A program made the position numbers and the translations under genes. The notes below the pieces were generated by a model. That model saw only the letters and a program-made list of their open reading frames with translations. It ran no database searches and was not told the DNA's origin. From Halocatena halophila (GTDB lineage: Archaea; Halobacteriota; Halobacteria; Halobacteriales; Haloarculaceae), in NCBI GenBank assembly GCA_027563145.1, contig CP071306.1:2294001-2358000 (forward strand): 64,000 nt of DNA. Direction: 5' to 3'. Below, in pieces: positions 7,559-14,969 of this stretch (position 1 is its first letter; each line of letters opens with the position of its first letter).

Positions 7559-7933
7559 ATGGCTGCGTACACAGGATTCACCGATCTGAACGCGCCCAAG
7601 CGAGATCTACTAACTGTCCTTTCGCATGGAGAGCCAGTGAAAGAGGCGGAAATAGGGACCAATCTCGAAGAAGAGACAGGGAAAGTTGTGAGCTACGCTC
7701 GCATCTACGACCAGCTCAAAGCGCTCGAAGAACGGGGGTTTGTCGTCAAACAAACGGGCGACTGGGCCACCTATCAGATCACGCCGCTTGGTCGAGCTGT
7801 CGTACAGGAGTACTACCGATTGCTCTGTGACTTTCTTGGCGAACCCGATCAGAAGCGTGACGCGTTCGAGCTCGTGTACTCCGGTGGCGGAGCGTGCCGA
7901 TCAATCCCACCTGGAGGGCCAGACGATGACTAG
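7559..7933 (+). CDS. PadR-like winged-helix transcriptional regulator
   Basis: This 124-aa protein has a single winged-helix domain (residues 10-95): KRDLLTVLSHGEPVKEAEIG, then VSYARIYDQLKALEERGFVV, then the wing TGDWATYQITPLGRAVVQEY. That layout resembles PadR and other small archaeal winged-helix proteins. The C-terminal 30 residues are Gly-rich and probably disordered. It starts 2 bases after the TFB stop and its end overlaps the following gene by 8 bases, so it is translated as part of the TFB operon. Its likely role is local control of that operon or partnership with the TFB. Confidence 0.8.
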   Translation: MAAYTGFTDLNAPKRDLLTVLSHGEPVKEAEIGTNLEEETGKVVSYARIYDQLKALEERGFVVKQTGDWATYQITPLGRAVVQEYYRLLCDFLGEPDQKRDAFELVYSGGGACRSIPPGGPDDD

Positions 7934-8162
7934 CGACAGTAGCACAAAGCAATTCGACGAAACACATCGTTGTCGAACGATCACGACGGATCACCGGATG
8001 GTTAGAACCTGCGAGTCAGTGTTTGGCGCTGCCATCTGTCCACACAACGGCTGTCGGACACCGCTTCATGGAGATCCATCGGCGTTTGAAAACACCGCCT
8101 TCCGCTGTCTTGGATGCAACTGGATCGTCATCATCGACCAGGTGGCCATCGATGGCCTGTGA
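7926..8162 (+). CDS. small zinc-binding protein, unknown function
   Basis: The 78-aa product starts at ATG 7926, 8 bases inside the preceding gene. It carries two Cys pairs that could hold one zinc: CPHNGC (residues 39-44) and CLGC (61-64), plus isolated Cys residues. The rest is polar and soluble. Haloarchaeal accessory operons often contain such short zinc-ribbon proteins, thought to contact nucleic acid or protein. The start is chosen because it gives the coupled overlap and excludes an arginine-rich out-of-frame extension. No function can be assigned. Confidence 0.65.
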   Translation: MTSDSSTKQFDETHRCRTITTDHRMVRTCESVFGAAICPHNGCRTPLHGDPSAFENTAFRCLGCNWIVIIDQVAIDGL

Positions 8163-8511
8163 GCACGAGCCCCAACGCATCAGCATCGTCGAAACCTCCG
8201 GCACAACGGTCGAAATCGAGACCAAGTGTCGTCACTGTGGGACACAGTTATGGACAGCAGCAGAATTGATGGCTGTTGGGGATCACTCAGTCGGCGATGC
8301 GTTTGAGGGTCCAGAGGGACGTTGTTGGACGATTCTCAATCCAAGAACACCAGGTCAGGCGGGATCAGCAGGACTGAAAATCGAACAGCTCCACGATCCA
8401 CTCAAAGATCGTACAGTTGGCGTCCACTTGAGAGCGGACGACGGCGACGAACAGTGGTTTCAGCAAGCACAATTTGAGTCCATCGTTGGTGACATCCTCG
8501 TGGAACTCTGA
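8152..8511 (+). CDS. small Cys-containing protein, unknown function
   Basis: From ATG 8152 (11 bases inside the previous gene) the protein has 119 residues and starts MACEHEPQRISIVETSG. An early CRHCG pair and the N-terminal CEH could bind zinc. The C-terminal half (DRTVGVHLRADDGDEQWFQQ) is acidic and predicted mixed alpha/beta. Its C-terminus touches the next ATG by one base. It looks like another member of the coupled TFB operon. I do not recognise a family. Confidence 0.65.
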   Translation: MACEHEPQRISIVETSGTTVEIETKCRHCGTQLWTAAELMAVGDHSVGDAFEGPEGRCWTILNPRTPGQAGSAGLKIEQLHDPLKDRTVGVHLRADDGDEQWFQQAQFESIVGDILVEL

Positions 8512-8787
8512 TGAGTCCTAACTGTGATCACCAGTTCGAGGTGGAGGATGTCCTCAAAATCCGACAACGTGGCCCTCAAACAACTGAAGTCTCGTGTCGA
8601 CGGTCTCATCCATGTTTCCCAGGGCGATTCCACAAGAACGTATCCATCGTCCGCCACAACCTAAGGGTCGAGCGTTCGTTACCGTCCAAGACGGCTTAGG
8701 ATCGGACGACTGCGCTTCGAAGGCGGCGTCTGCTATCAGTTTCGAGAGACACCAGACGGTACCGTCGAGGAACTGCACGGCGACTGA
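8511..8787 (+). pseudogene. last ORF of the TFB operon, apparently frame-disrupted
   Basis: ATG 8511 shares its A with the previous TGA, a perfect coupling. The frame gives 62 residues (start MSPNCDHQFEVEDVLKIRQR) and stops at 8697-8699. Its tail loses protein-like composition after about residue 28. In the next frame, bases 8674-8787 encode a plausible C-terminus (LRFEGGVCYQFRETPDGTV) ending in TGA, but one stop (TAA 8662-8664) intervenes. The simplest reading is an originally about 90-residue gene with one frameshift and later decay. A short 62-aa protein remains possible. Confidence 0.4.
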
Positions 8788-8833
8788 TAGTTGGCCCCTC
8801 CGATTCTTCTTGAAGTTATTGATAAAAATAAAT

Positions 8834-8841
8834 CATATTTA
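8834..8841 (+). promoter_or_regulatory. TATA-like box of the 224-aa gene
   Basis: CATATTTA lies in an AT-rich run and is centred about 29 bases before ATG 8867. This fits a leaderless start there rather than at any of the upstream in-frame starts. Confidence 0.55.
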
Positions 8842-8866
8842 TGTGCAGTCGGAGCTAATAGAGTGC

Positions 8867-9541
8867 ATGTTCGAGCCAGTGGCATGCGCTCCCGGTCTAC
8901 CAAGCGAGTCAAAGGACTTGCTAAGCGACTTTCTGAGCCGATTTGGCGATACGGAGGACATGGATTCCATGCCGGCATTGGTTTTCGTTGATGTGTTGGC
9001 TGGAGAAAAACCAGCGATGATTTTCCAGCCCAACGAGAATCAATTTCCCAACCATCGCTTTGCGCCACACCAGGGGCTTGCTGATCTCTGTGATCAGCTT
9101 GGATTACACGTGTCGTTTCGTGCTGGCACGAATTTCGTTTTTGTGGCTGCCAGTCGTGGACGCCTTGATCTCGTTCCAACCAATGGCCGTCGCAAACGGT
9201 CACGAGGATGGGCCAAGCGCCTTGGCGTGATCCTCGGTTATCCTCCATCAGCGGTGCAGACCTTCATGAGTCAGGACCAGCCATGGACAGAACCAGCTGA
9301 TCACGTTCGGGATGGCCATTTCACACCCGAAGAGATTGCTGACGTAGGGTTTGTACCATATCGTATGGATGATTCCGTGCAAGGCTACGAACGGGCGATT
9401 CAACGCGGTCAGCGCGCACGTGCAAGGTATGAACGGTTGGCGGAGGAATGGGACTTGCCCCAGCTCGCCAAATGTGTCGAACAGCAGCGCGAAAAATTCG
9501 TTGCGAATGCAACTCCCAAAGTTGTGTCTGCAGATGACTAA
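8867..9541 (+). CDS. unknown 224-aa accessory protein
   Basis: The start at ATG 8867 is chosen for its TATA spacing and because the upstream in-frame sequence is not protein-like. The protein has an N-terminal alpha/beta part with PALVFVDVLAGEKPAMIF, a central basic motif (NGRRKRSRGWAKRLGVILGY, about residues 109-128), and an acidic, helical C-terminus with VQGYERAIQRGQRARARYER. The phrase LGVILGYPPSAVQ recalls short motifs seen in haloarchaeal hypothetical proteins, but I cannot name a family. It is separate from the TFB operon (own promoter) and its stop interlocks with a small zinc-ribbon gene on the other strand. Confidence 0.7.
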   Translation: MFEPVACAPGLPSESKDLLSDFLSRFGDTEDMDSMPALVFVDVLAGEKPAMIFQPNENQFPNHRFAPHQGLADLCDQLGLHVSFRAGTNFVFVAASRGRLDLVPTNGRRKRSRGWAKRLGVILGYPPSAVQTFMSQDQPWTEPADHVRDGHFTPEEIADVGFVPYRMDDSVQGYERAIQRGQRARARYERLAEEWDLPQLAKCVEQQREKFVANATPKVVSADD

Positions 9542-9645
9542 TCGTAGACGAACTGATCACAGCCCTCACAACGAGGGTTGCCATTCTCTCCAGGATCAAT
9601 CTCCACAGTTCGTCCACAGTTTTGACAGGAAACTTTCTTTCCCAT
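9538..9645 (-). CDS. 35-aa zinc-ribbon microprotein
   Basis: On the minus strand ATG 9645 opens a 35-codon frame: MGKKVSCQNCGRTVEI, a short linker, then PRCEGCDQFVYD and TAG. Two CxxC pairs 19-20 residues apart are the standard spacing of a minimal zinc ribbon, and Gly, Pro and aromatic residues sit where such folds need them. Haloarchaeal proteomes are rich in zinc-finger microproteins of this size. Its stop interlocks with that of the 224-aa gene in CTAA (9538-9541). Upstream sequence is AT-rich. The function is unknown; nucleic-acid or protein binding is inferred. Confidence 0.7.
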   Translation of the reverse strand: MGKKVSCQNCGRTVEIDPGENGNPRCEGCDQFVYD

Positions 9646-10101
9646 ACATTCAAAAATTAGTTGATAGATAATAACTCATATGTGAAGTGTTGATGGATTC
9701 ATATGGGTGAAAATGAAATTAGCATGTTCTGATTACAGCACGAGTCCGGTATGAGATAGACACCGAAAAAGGTGGTAAAGACAGGCAAATATCATATATA
9801 TATGGGAAGCGAATATCTTTGGGTCCATCCATTTACCGCTGGATCGAACCCAGATATAGTTACGAATTTATAATATAAAAACTATTAGTAAATAATTCAC
9901 ATTAAGTTTGATTAGTTTATACAGCCACCATACAGATGGCAGCGAGCCATTACCTTTGCACCTGTGGTAACACAGGTGCCCCTTCAAGATACACCGAGTA
10001 GTAGTTTTCATTGGAAGTTACTTCCTTCATTTCTTCGAAAACTGTACTCGAATTGATGCGTTTTTCACAACGAATTAGTGGTGTGGGGGGCCACGGGCTG
10101 T
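9646..10101. other. AT-rich intergenic stretch with a hairpin, no clear gene
   Basis: This 456-base gap is the most AT-rich part of the window (9700-9930 especially). I find no convincing protein gene. It holds promoter-like runs for the microprotein (minus strand), a strong hairpin at 9958-9979, and a 21-codon frame (9936-10001) with a CTCG motif that I do not call. It marks the right-hand edge of the accessory island; GC content rises sharply at the ABC transporter. Confidence 0.6.
9958..9979. repeat. perfect 9-bp hairpin
   Basis: GCACCTGTG (9958-9966) pairs with CACAGGTGC (9971-9979) around a GTAA tetraloop. A TATA-like TTTATAC (9916-9922) lies about 40 bases upstream and TTTT (10004-10007) follows, so it could be part of a small RNA or a terminator. 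It is not part of a recognised gene. Confidence 0.55.
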
Positions 10102-11094
10102 ATGGCAGCGATCTCCGCAACCGATGTCGAGCTGGTGTACGCTGATGGCACCCGCGCCGTCAGGGGAGTGTCACTCGAAATTCCGGAAGGCGAGTTCTTT
10201 GGCTTTCTCGGTGCCAACGGTGCGGGCAAAACGACGATGATCAAAACGCTGGTGACGTTGCTGCGTCCCACCAGCGGGACGATCACCGTCAACGGCTACG
10301 ATGTCACCGACCGACCACGGGCGGTCCGCAGTTCGATCGGCTACATGGCACAGGAGACTAGCATCGACGAAGAACTGACCGCACGAGAAAACATTCGATT
10401 CGCGTGTGATGCTTACGGCGTCCGGTCGGCTGATCGTTCCGAGCGAATCGACACACTGCTCGATCTCGTCGACCTCCAAGCGGAAGCCGACTCGCTCGCA
10501 AAGAGCTTCTCTGGAGGGATGAAAAAACGCCTCGACGTGGCGACCGCGCTGGTCCATCAGCCACCAGTGGTGTTTCTGGACGAACCGACGACGGGACTCG
10601 ACCCGGAGGCCAGAAACCGCCTCTGGGACTACTTCCGAACGATCAACGATGACGGCACGACCGTCTTTCTGACAACGCAGTATCTTGAGGAGGCAGACCA
10701 GCTCTGCGATCGAATCTCGGTCATTCGCGATGGCACTATCGTTGCGGACGGCTCACCAGCAGCGCTGAAATCGACGGTTGGTGGCGACGTGATCGACATC
10801 ACCCTCACAGAACCGACGCCCGAAACGATCCAGCGCGCCAGGGCGACGATTGATGCAATCGAGGAGGCAGAACTTTCGGTCGAACCGACCGAATCGGGGA
10901 TTGCGGTTACCGCATCGAACGCGCACTCACTCGGCCCGGAGCTGATCACGACGCTGGCAGAATCGTTCGAAATCGCCGGCTTTCAGACCAGATCACCAAC
11001 GCTCGACGACGTCTTTCTCGCGCTCACAGATGAATCGAATGAGCACGGCAACGCGAGCAGCGACGCGCCAATGGATCTGGAGGCTGACCAATGA
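10102..11094 (+). CDS. ABC exporter ATP-binding protein, DrrA family
   Basis: This 330-aa protein carries Walker A GANGAGKT (residues 37-44), a Q-loop (YMAQETS), the signature SFSGGMKKRLD, Walker B PVVFLDEPTTG, and a Gln in the switch position (TTQYLEEADQLCD), which is common in DrrA-type proteins. The C-terminal 90 residues form the regulatory domain seen in that family. With the permease that follows (4-base overlap) it would make an ABC-2 exporter for a lipophilic compound or polysaccharide; the substrate is unknown. ATG 10102 is preferred over upstream starts because those add a short, unlikely extension before the conserved beta strand. Confidence 0.92.
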   Translation: MAAISATDVELVYADGTRAVRGVSLEIPEGEFFGFLGANGAGKTTMIKTLVTLLRPTSGTITVNGYDVTDRPRAVRSSIGYMAQETSIDEELTARENIRFACDAYGVRSADRSERIDTLLDLVDLQAEADSLAKSFSGGMKKRLDVATALVHQPPVVFLDEPTTGLDPEARNRLWDYFRTINDDGTTVFLTTQYLEEADQLCDRISVIRDGTIVADGSPAALKSTVGGDVIDITLTEPTPETIQRARATIDAIEEAELSVEPTESGIAVTASNAHSLGPELITTLAESFEIAGFQTRSPTLDDVFLALTDESNEHGNASSDAPMDLEADQ

Positions 11095-11972
11095 GCTCCC
11101 CACCCGCTGGCACGCGAAATCCATTCGTCGTGGACTGCTGGATCAATCTTGAGCGGTGGCTCCGGAAAACCGTCCGAAATCCGTTCGTTGTGGTCTCTTC
11201 ATTGTTGAATCCGATCATCTTTCTCTGGCTGTTTACGGCCGTGTTCGGCTCGGTTACCGGCGGTGCACTGACGAGCACACTCGGGGAAAACGTCAATTAT
11301 ATCACGTATCTCGTCCCGGCAATCGTCATCCAGACCGCCCTGATTGCCGCATCGTCATCCGGGATTGGGCTGGTTGACGACATCGAGAGCGGAATGTTTG
11401 AGAAGGTGCTCGTCAGTCCGATGCGCCGATCGGCAGTGTTTCTCGGCAAAGCCCTCTCTGAGGTGTTGCGAATCGTCGTCCAGGTGTCGATCGTGCTGGG
11501 ACTTGGCTACGTGTTGCTCTGGGCCGACACCGGCGGTGCCGTGGGAACGTACGTCGCGACTGGCTGGCCTGGCGTCGTTGGCATCTTTTTCATCAGCATC
11601 TGCTTTGCCGTCTGGTTTACGGCGCTGTCGAATCTGATGGCGCTGTGGACGCGAGATCAGGAGTCGACGATCATTGGCGCGAATCTGGTCCAGCTGCCGT
11701 TGCTGTTCGTTTCGAGCGCGTTTTTGCCGCTTGCGGTGTTACCGGGCTGGATCCAGACCGTCGCCCGCTTCAATCCGGTTACCTACGGAGTGGACGCGGT
11801 GCGTGCGCTCATGCTCGGCCAGGATCTGCTCACTGTAATTTCAATCAACTGGTTCGGTGGCGTCTGGAACACGCTCGTGCCGGCACTGGGCGTGCTCATC
11901 GGCCTTGATCTGGTGCTGGGTGGAATTGCCGTCTGGTCGCTGAATCGCGCGACGAGCGCCGACGTAGAATAA
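11091..11972 (+). CDS. ABC-2 type permease, DrrB family
   Basis: The 293-aa protein has six hydrophobic segments (about residues 35-55, 67-87, 115-150, 153-175, 185-210 and 258-280) and the ABC-2 permease layout, with conserved ESGMFEKVLVSPMRR in the first cytoplasmic loop after the third segment. The ATG overlaps the end of the ATPase gene (ATGA), so the two are one operon. It forms the membrane channel of the exporter. The gene ends 4 bases from the convergent CPBP protease gene. Confidence 0.9.
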   Translation: MSSPPAGTRNPFVVDCWINLERWLRKTVRNPFVVVSSLLNPIIFLWLFTAVFGSVTGGALTSTLGENVNYITYLVPAIVIQTALIAASSSGIGLVDDIESGMFEKVLVSPMRRSAVFLGKALSEVLRIVVQVSIVLGLGYVLLWADTGGAVGTYVATGWPGVVGIFFISICFAVWFTALSNLMALWTRDQESTIIGANLVQLPLLFVSSAFLPLAVLPGWIQTVARFNPVTYGVDAVRALMLGQDLLTVISINWFGGVWNTLVPALGVLIGLDLVLGGIAVWSLNRATSADVE

Positions 11973-11976
11973 CCAC

Positions 11977-12696
11977 TCACCCGATCGTCTGATAGAGCGC
12001 AGCGAAGAGAATGGCGTTGTACAGCCCGTGGGCAAACGCGGGAACGACGAGCGTTTCGGTGTACTCATAGAGCGATCCGAGCAAGAGCCCAAGGACAAAT
12101 GTGGTGAGAATGTAGCTTCCCACGCCGGCTGGAGTTGTGGCGATGATCGCAGGGATGTGCATCAAACCGAACAGCAAACTCGCCAGTGCGATCGCCGCTT
12201 TTGCCCCGAACGATTCCCGGAGTCGACCCTGGACGCAGCCACGAAACAGTAGCTCCTCGGACGGGCCGATGAGAAAGAACGCGATCGGAATGAGCGCGAG
12301 CAACAGCTGGGGATTGCTCCGGGCGATCCGCTCGATCTGGTTGGTTCCCCCAGGCACGTCCAGTTCCATGAACAACCAGCCGAGCAGCTGTGCGAGCCCG
12401 AGCAGAGCAATTGTTCCGAGAACAATGAGACCGAGGTGTCGAATCGTTGGCCGACGAATATTGAGTGAAACGCCGCTGTAGCGACTATACGCGACTGCCA
12501 CGCCGATAAACACGACCGCCTGCGTAAGAAACTGTAACACGTAGCTTGGTGGACTGGTGAGTGCGATGTCGGCAATCCACAGTGCGCCGACCACCACGAA
12601 CCCAACGACGTTCGTGAGAATCCACGTCACCACAATCAAACCGATCACAGAACCAACTGCCCGGAGTGTCTCCCTGTTCGAGCGATTACGCTGCAT
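11977..12696 (-). CDS. CPBP family intramembrane metalloprotease
   Basis: The 239-aa polytopic protein has the three CPBP/Rce1-like motifs: EELLFRG (E147, E148, R152), FGLMH (H180) and FAHGLYNA (H223), which form the catalytic glutamate and metal/base site within the membrane. In eukaryotes this superfamily processes CAAX proteins. In prokaryotes members handle immunity, signalling or protein maturation. Seven or eight hydrophobic segments are visible. It stands alone, convergent with the ABC permease and divergent from the phosphoribosyltransferase. The substrate is unknown. Confidence 0.88.
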   Translation of the reverse strand: MQRNRSNRETLRAVGSVIGLIVVTWILTNVVGFVVVGALWIADIALTSPPSYVLQFLTQAVVFIGVAVAYSRYSGVSLNIRRPTIRHLGLIVLGTIALLGLAQLLGWLFMELDVPGGTNQIERIARSNPQLLLALIPIAFFLIGPSEELLFRGCVQGRLRESFGAKAAIALASLLFGLMHIPAIIATTPAGVGSYILTTFVLGLLLGSLYEYTETLVVPAFAHGLYNAILFAALYQTIG

Positions 12697-12810
12697 GTCC
12701 GACGAGATTCGCCTGCCAGGTGAATATCTCCACCGGTGGTCTGCCCACTGGACTTGACGTCGGGGTCGCGTTCGTCTCGGAGGTGCATACTTACCAGTAG
12801 AGCGTTAAGT

Positions 12811-13440
12811 ATGGGTATGACCTTCACGGATCGAACGGACGCCGGCACCCAGCTCGCCCACGCGCTCAAGGAGCGATCGATCGACGGTGATGTCGTCTGT
12901 GCGATTCCCCGGGGTGGGCTTCCACTCGGCCGTCAGGTAGCGGATTCGCTTAATCGGCCCCTTGACGTGGTGGTGGCCACAAAAATTGGTGCGCCACACA
13001 ATCCAGAGTACGCGATTGGAGCGGTGGCAAGCGATGGCAGCCTCTGGCTGAACGACGAGGCGATCGAATCACTCGGTGTCGATGATGCGTATATCGATTC
13101 GAAGACCGAAGAGCTGGCTGGGGCTGCGCGTGAGAAGGCACGGCGATATCGCGACACGGAGACGCTCCGTTCGTTCACAGACCAGTCAGTGATTCTCGTC
13201 GACGATGGGATCGCAACCGGGGCGACCGTTCGTGCGTGTCTCAAACGGCTCGTCAACGACGACGTGGCTCGGGTTGTGCTCGCCGTTCCGGTCGGCTCTC
13301 CTCGATCGATCGCTGCAATCGAGGCCGACTTCGAGGCCGTCGTCTGTCTCGAAACCCCCGAGGCCTTCCGAGCTGTCGGACAGTTTTACGACCAGTTCGA
13401 GCAGGTAAGCGACGAACGGGCGATGTCCTATCTGGACTAG
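12811..13440 (+). CDS. phosphoribosyltransferase-family protein
   Basis: The 209-aa protein has a type I PRTase fold: an N-terminal lid region with VVCAIPRGGLPLGRQVADSL (residues 28-47), VATKIGAPHNPEYAIGAV, and the PRPP-binding motif VILVDDGIATGAT (127-139). Such stand-alone PRTases are often annotated only as phosphoribosyltransferase; the base acceptor is unknown. A TATA-like GCATACTTAC lies 23-29 bases upstream. ATG 12811 or the in-frame ATG 12817 may be used. Its TAG interlocks with the RtcB stop in CTAG (13437-13440). Confidence 0.85.
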   Translation: MGMTFTDRTDAGTQLAHALKERSIDGDVVCAIPRGGLPLGRQVADSLNRPLDVVVATKIGAPHNPEYAIGAVASDGSLWLNDEAIESLGVDDAYIDSKTEELAGAAREKARRYRDTETLRSFTDQSVILVDDGIATGATVRACLKRLVNDDVARVVLAVPVGSPRSIAAIEADFEAVVCLETPEAFRAVGQFYDQFEQVSDERAMSYLD

Positions 13441-14897
13441 CCCTTCACGTTGCAGACGGGAAACAGCCGCGCCACTGGCGTTCCGATCCCCAGTGACTCG
13501 GACACCGCCACCACGTCGTCGATATCTTTGTAGACGCCCGGAGCCTCCTCGGCGATCGTCGCGCCGCTATCAGCCTTGACGAACACCCGATTTTCTCGTT
13601 CGAGCTCGTCTTGCACGTCGCCGCCCCAGTACTCCTGTTTGGCCTGCGTGCGGCTCATGATCCGCCCGGCGCCGTGGGCAGTCGAGCCGAACGTCTGGAT
13701 TGGACCACCAGCACTGCCACAGAGGACGTAGCTTCCGGTGCCCATGCTGCCAGGAATCAACACCGGCTGGCCGACGGTCCGGTAGGCAGCTGGGATTTCG
13801 TCTCGACCGGCCGGGAATGCACGCGTCGAGCCTTTCCGGTGGACGAACAGCTCACGCTGTTCGCCATCGACCGTGTGGGGCTCGAGCTTGGCGCTGTTGT
13901 GTGCCACGTCGTACAACAGCTCTATCGCCATGTCTTCGAAGTCCGTCTCGAAGACGGATTCGAACACCCGCCGTGTTTCGTGGGCGATTACCTGTCGGTT
14001 CACCCACGCGAAGTTGATCGCCGCACACATTGCGCCGTAATACTCGCGGGCGAGTCGGCTGTCGGCCGGAGCGGCTGCCAGCTCATCGTCAGGCAACCGC
14101 TCAAGCAGATCGGCGTGTTCGGTTTCAATCGCCTCGAGGTAATCCGTACAGACCTGATGGCCGAGTCCTCGACTGCCGGTGTGAATCAACACCACGATCT
14201 GGTCGGTGGAAAGCTCAAACTGTTCGGCGATCGACGGATCGAACACGTCTGTCACCCGCTGGACTTCCAGGAAATGATTACCACTTCCAAGGCTTCCGAC
14301 CTGCTTTTTCCCCCGGTTTTTTGCGGTCTGAGAGACGGCCGTCGGATCGGCATCCTGTCGCCGGCCGTGGTCTTCACAGTGTGTCAGATCAGCGTCCACG
14401 CCGTAGCCCTCCTCGATTGCCCACTCGACACCATCCTCAAGTATCGCATCGATATCGACCGCATCAGCGTCGATCACGCCACCGCTGCCCAACCCGCACG
14501 GAATCGCATCGAACAACGATTCGACGAGCGCACGCTCGTTGCCCTGCAGATCGTCGTACGTGAGGTTCGTCCGCAGCAATCGAACGCCACAGTTGATGTC
14601 GTAGCCAACAGCACCTGGCGATATGCAGCCCCGTTCGGCGTCGATGGCGGCCACGCCACCGACGGGAAAGCCATACCCCTGATGGCCGTCGGGCATGCAC
14701 AGGGCGTGTGTCGTTATGCCGGGGAGTTCGGTCGTGTTTCGCAGTTGCTCTAACGTCCGGTCGTCGCTGATTTCATCGAGCAGCGACTCGTTTGCCAGCA
14801 CGCGGGCCGGCACGTTCATTGAGCCTGTCTGTGGAAGCTCCCAGACGTGCTCTCGCACCCGTTCGAGCGTGAATTCGCCGGTTTCATAGGTGCGCAT
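13437..14897 (-). CDS. rtcB: RNA-splicing ligase RtcB
   Basis: This 486-aa protein is a full-length RtcB. Metal-ligand and active-site blocks are present: CMPDGHQGYGFPVGG (67-81), YDINCGVRLLRT with Cys103, GSLGSGNHFLE, and the guanylylated histidine region GSTAHGAGRIMSR. RtcB joins 2',3'-cyclic-phosphate and 5'-OH RNA ends using GTP and Mn2+, which in haloarchaea completes tRNA intron splicing. The start is placed at MRTYETGEFT; an in-frame ATG five codons upstream is possible. The gene stands alone, convergent with the phosphoribosyltransferase. Confidence 0.95.
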   Translation of the reverse strand: MRTYETGEFTLERVREHVWELPQTGSMNVPARVLANESLLDEISDDRTLEQLRNTTELPGITTHALCMPDGHQGYGFPVGGVAAIDAERGCISPGAVGYDINCGVRLLRTNLTYDDLQGNERALVESLFDAIPCGLGSGGVIDADAVDIDAILEDGVEWAIEEGYGVDADLTHCEDHGRRQDADPTAVSQTAKNRGKKQVGSLGSGNHFLEVQRVTDVFDPSIAEQFELSTDQIVVLIHTGSRGLGHQVCTDYLEAIETEHADLLERLPDDELAAAPADSRLAREYYGAMCAAINFAWVNRQVIAHETRRVFESVFETDFEDMAIELLYDVAHNSAKLEPHTVDGEQRELFVHRKGSTRAFPAGRDEIPAAYRTVGQPVLIPGSMGTGSYVLCGSAGGPIQTFGSTAHGAGRIMSRTQAKQEYWGGDVQDELERENRVFVKADSGATIAEEAPGVYKDIDDVVAVSESLGIGTPVARLFPVCNVKG

Positions 14898-14969
14898 TGG
14901 TGATCGGTTCACCTAGGAGTCCCATGGCAATATATCACAGGGTGGGGCCGAGACGACGACGCTACCCGA

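Noticed and set aside
9838..9857. T-arm-like sequence on the minus strand (TTCGATCC context) suggesting a tRNA end or attachment site
   Set aside because: The stem is only four base pairs, the flanks are AT-rich, and no acceptor, D or anticodon arms can be drawn around it.
9936..10001. 21-codon ORF containing CTCG, spanning the hairpin
   Set aside because: Too short, only one Cys pair, and the TATA-like box spacing does not fit its ATG; the hairpin is a better explanation of the sequence.
13611..14753. 380-aa open frame opposite rtcB
   Set aside because: It is a shadow of a complete RtcB gene; composition and lack of motifs match an antisense frame in GC-rich DNA.
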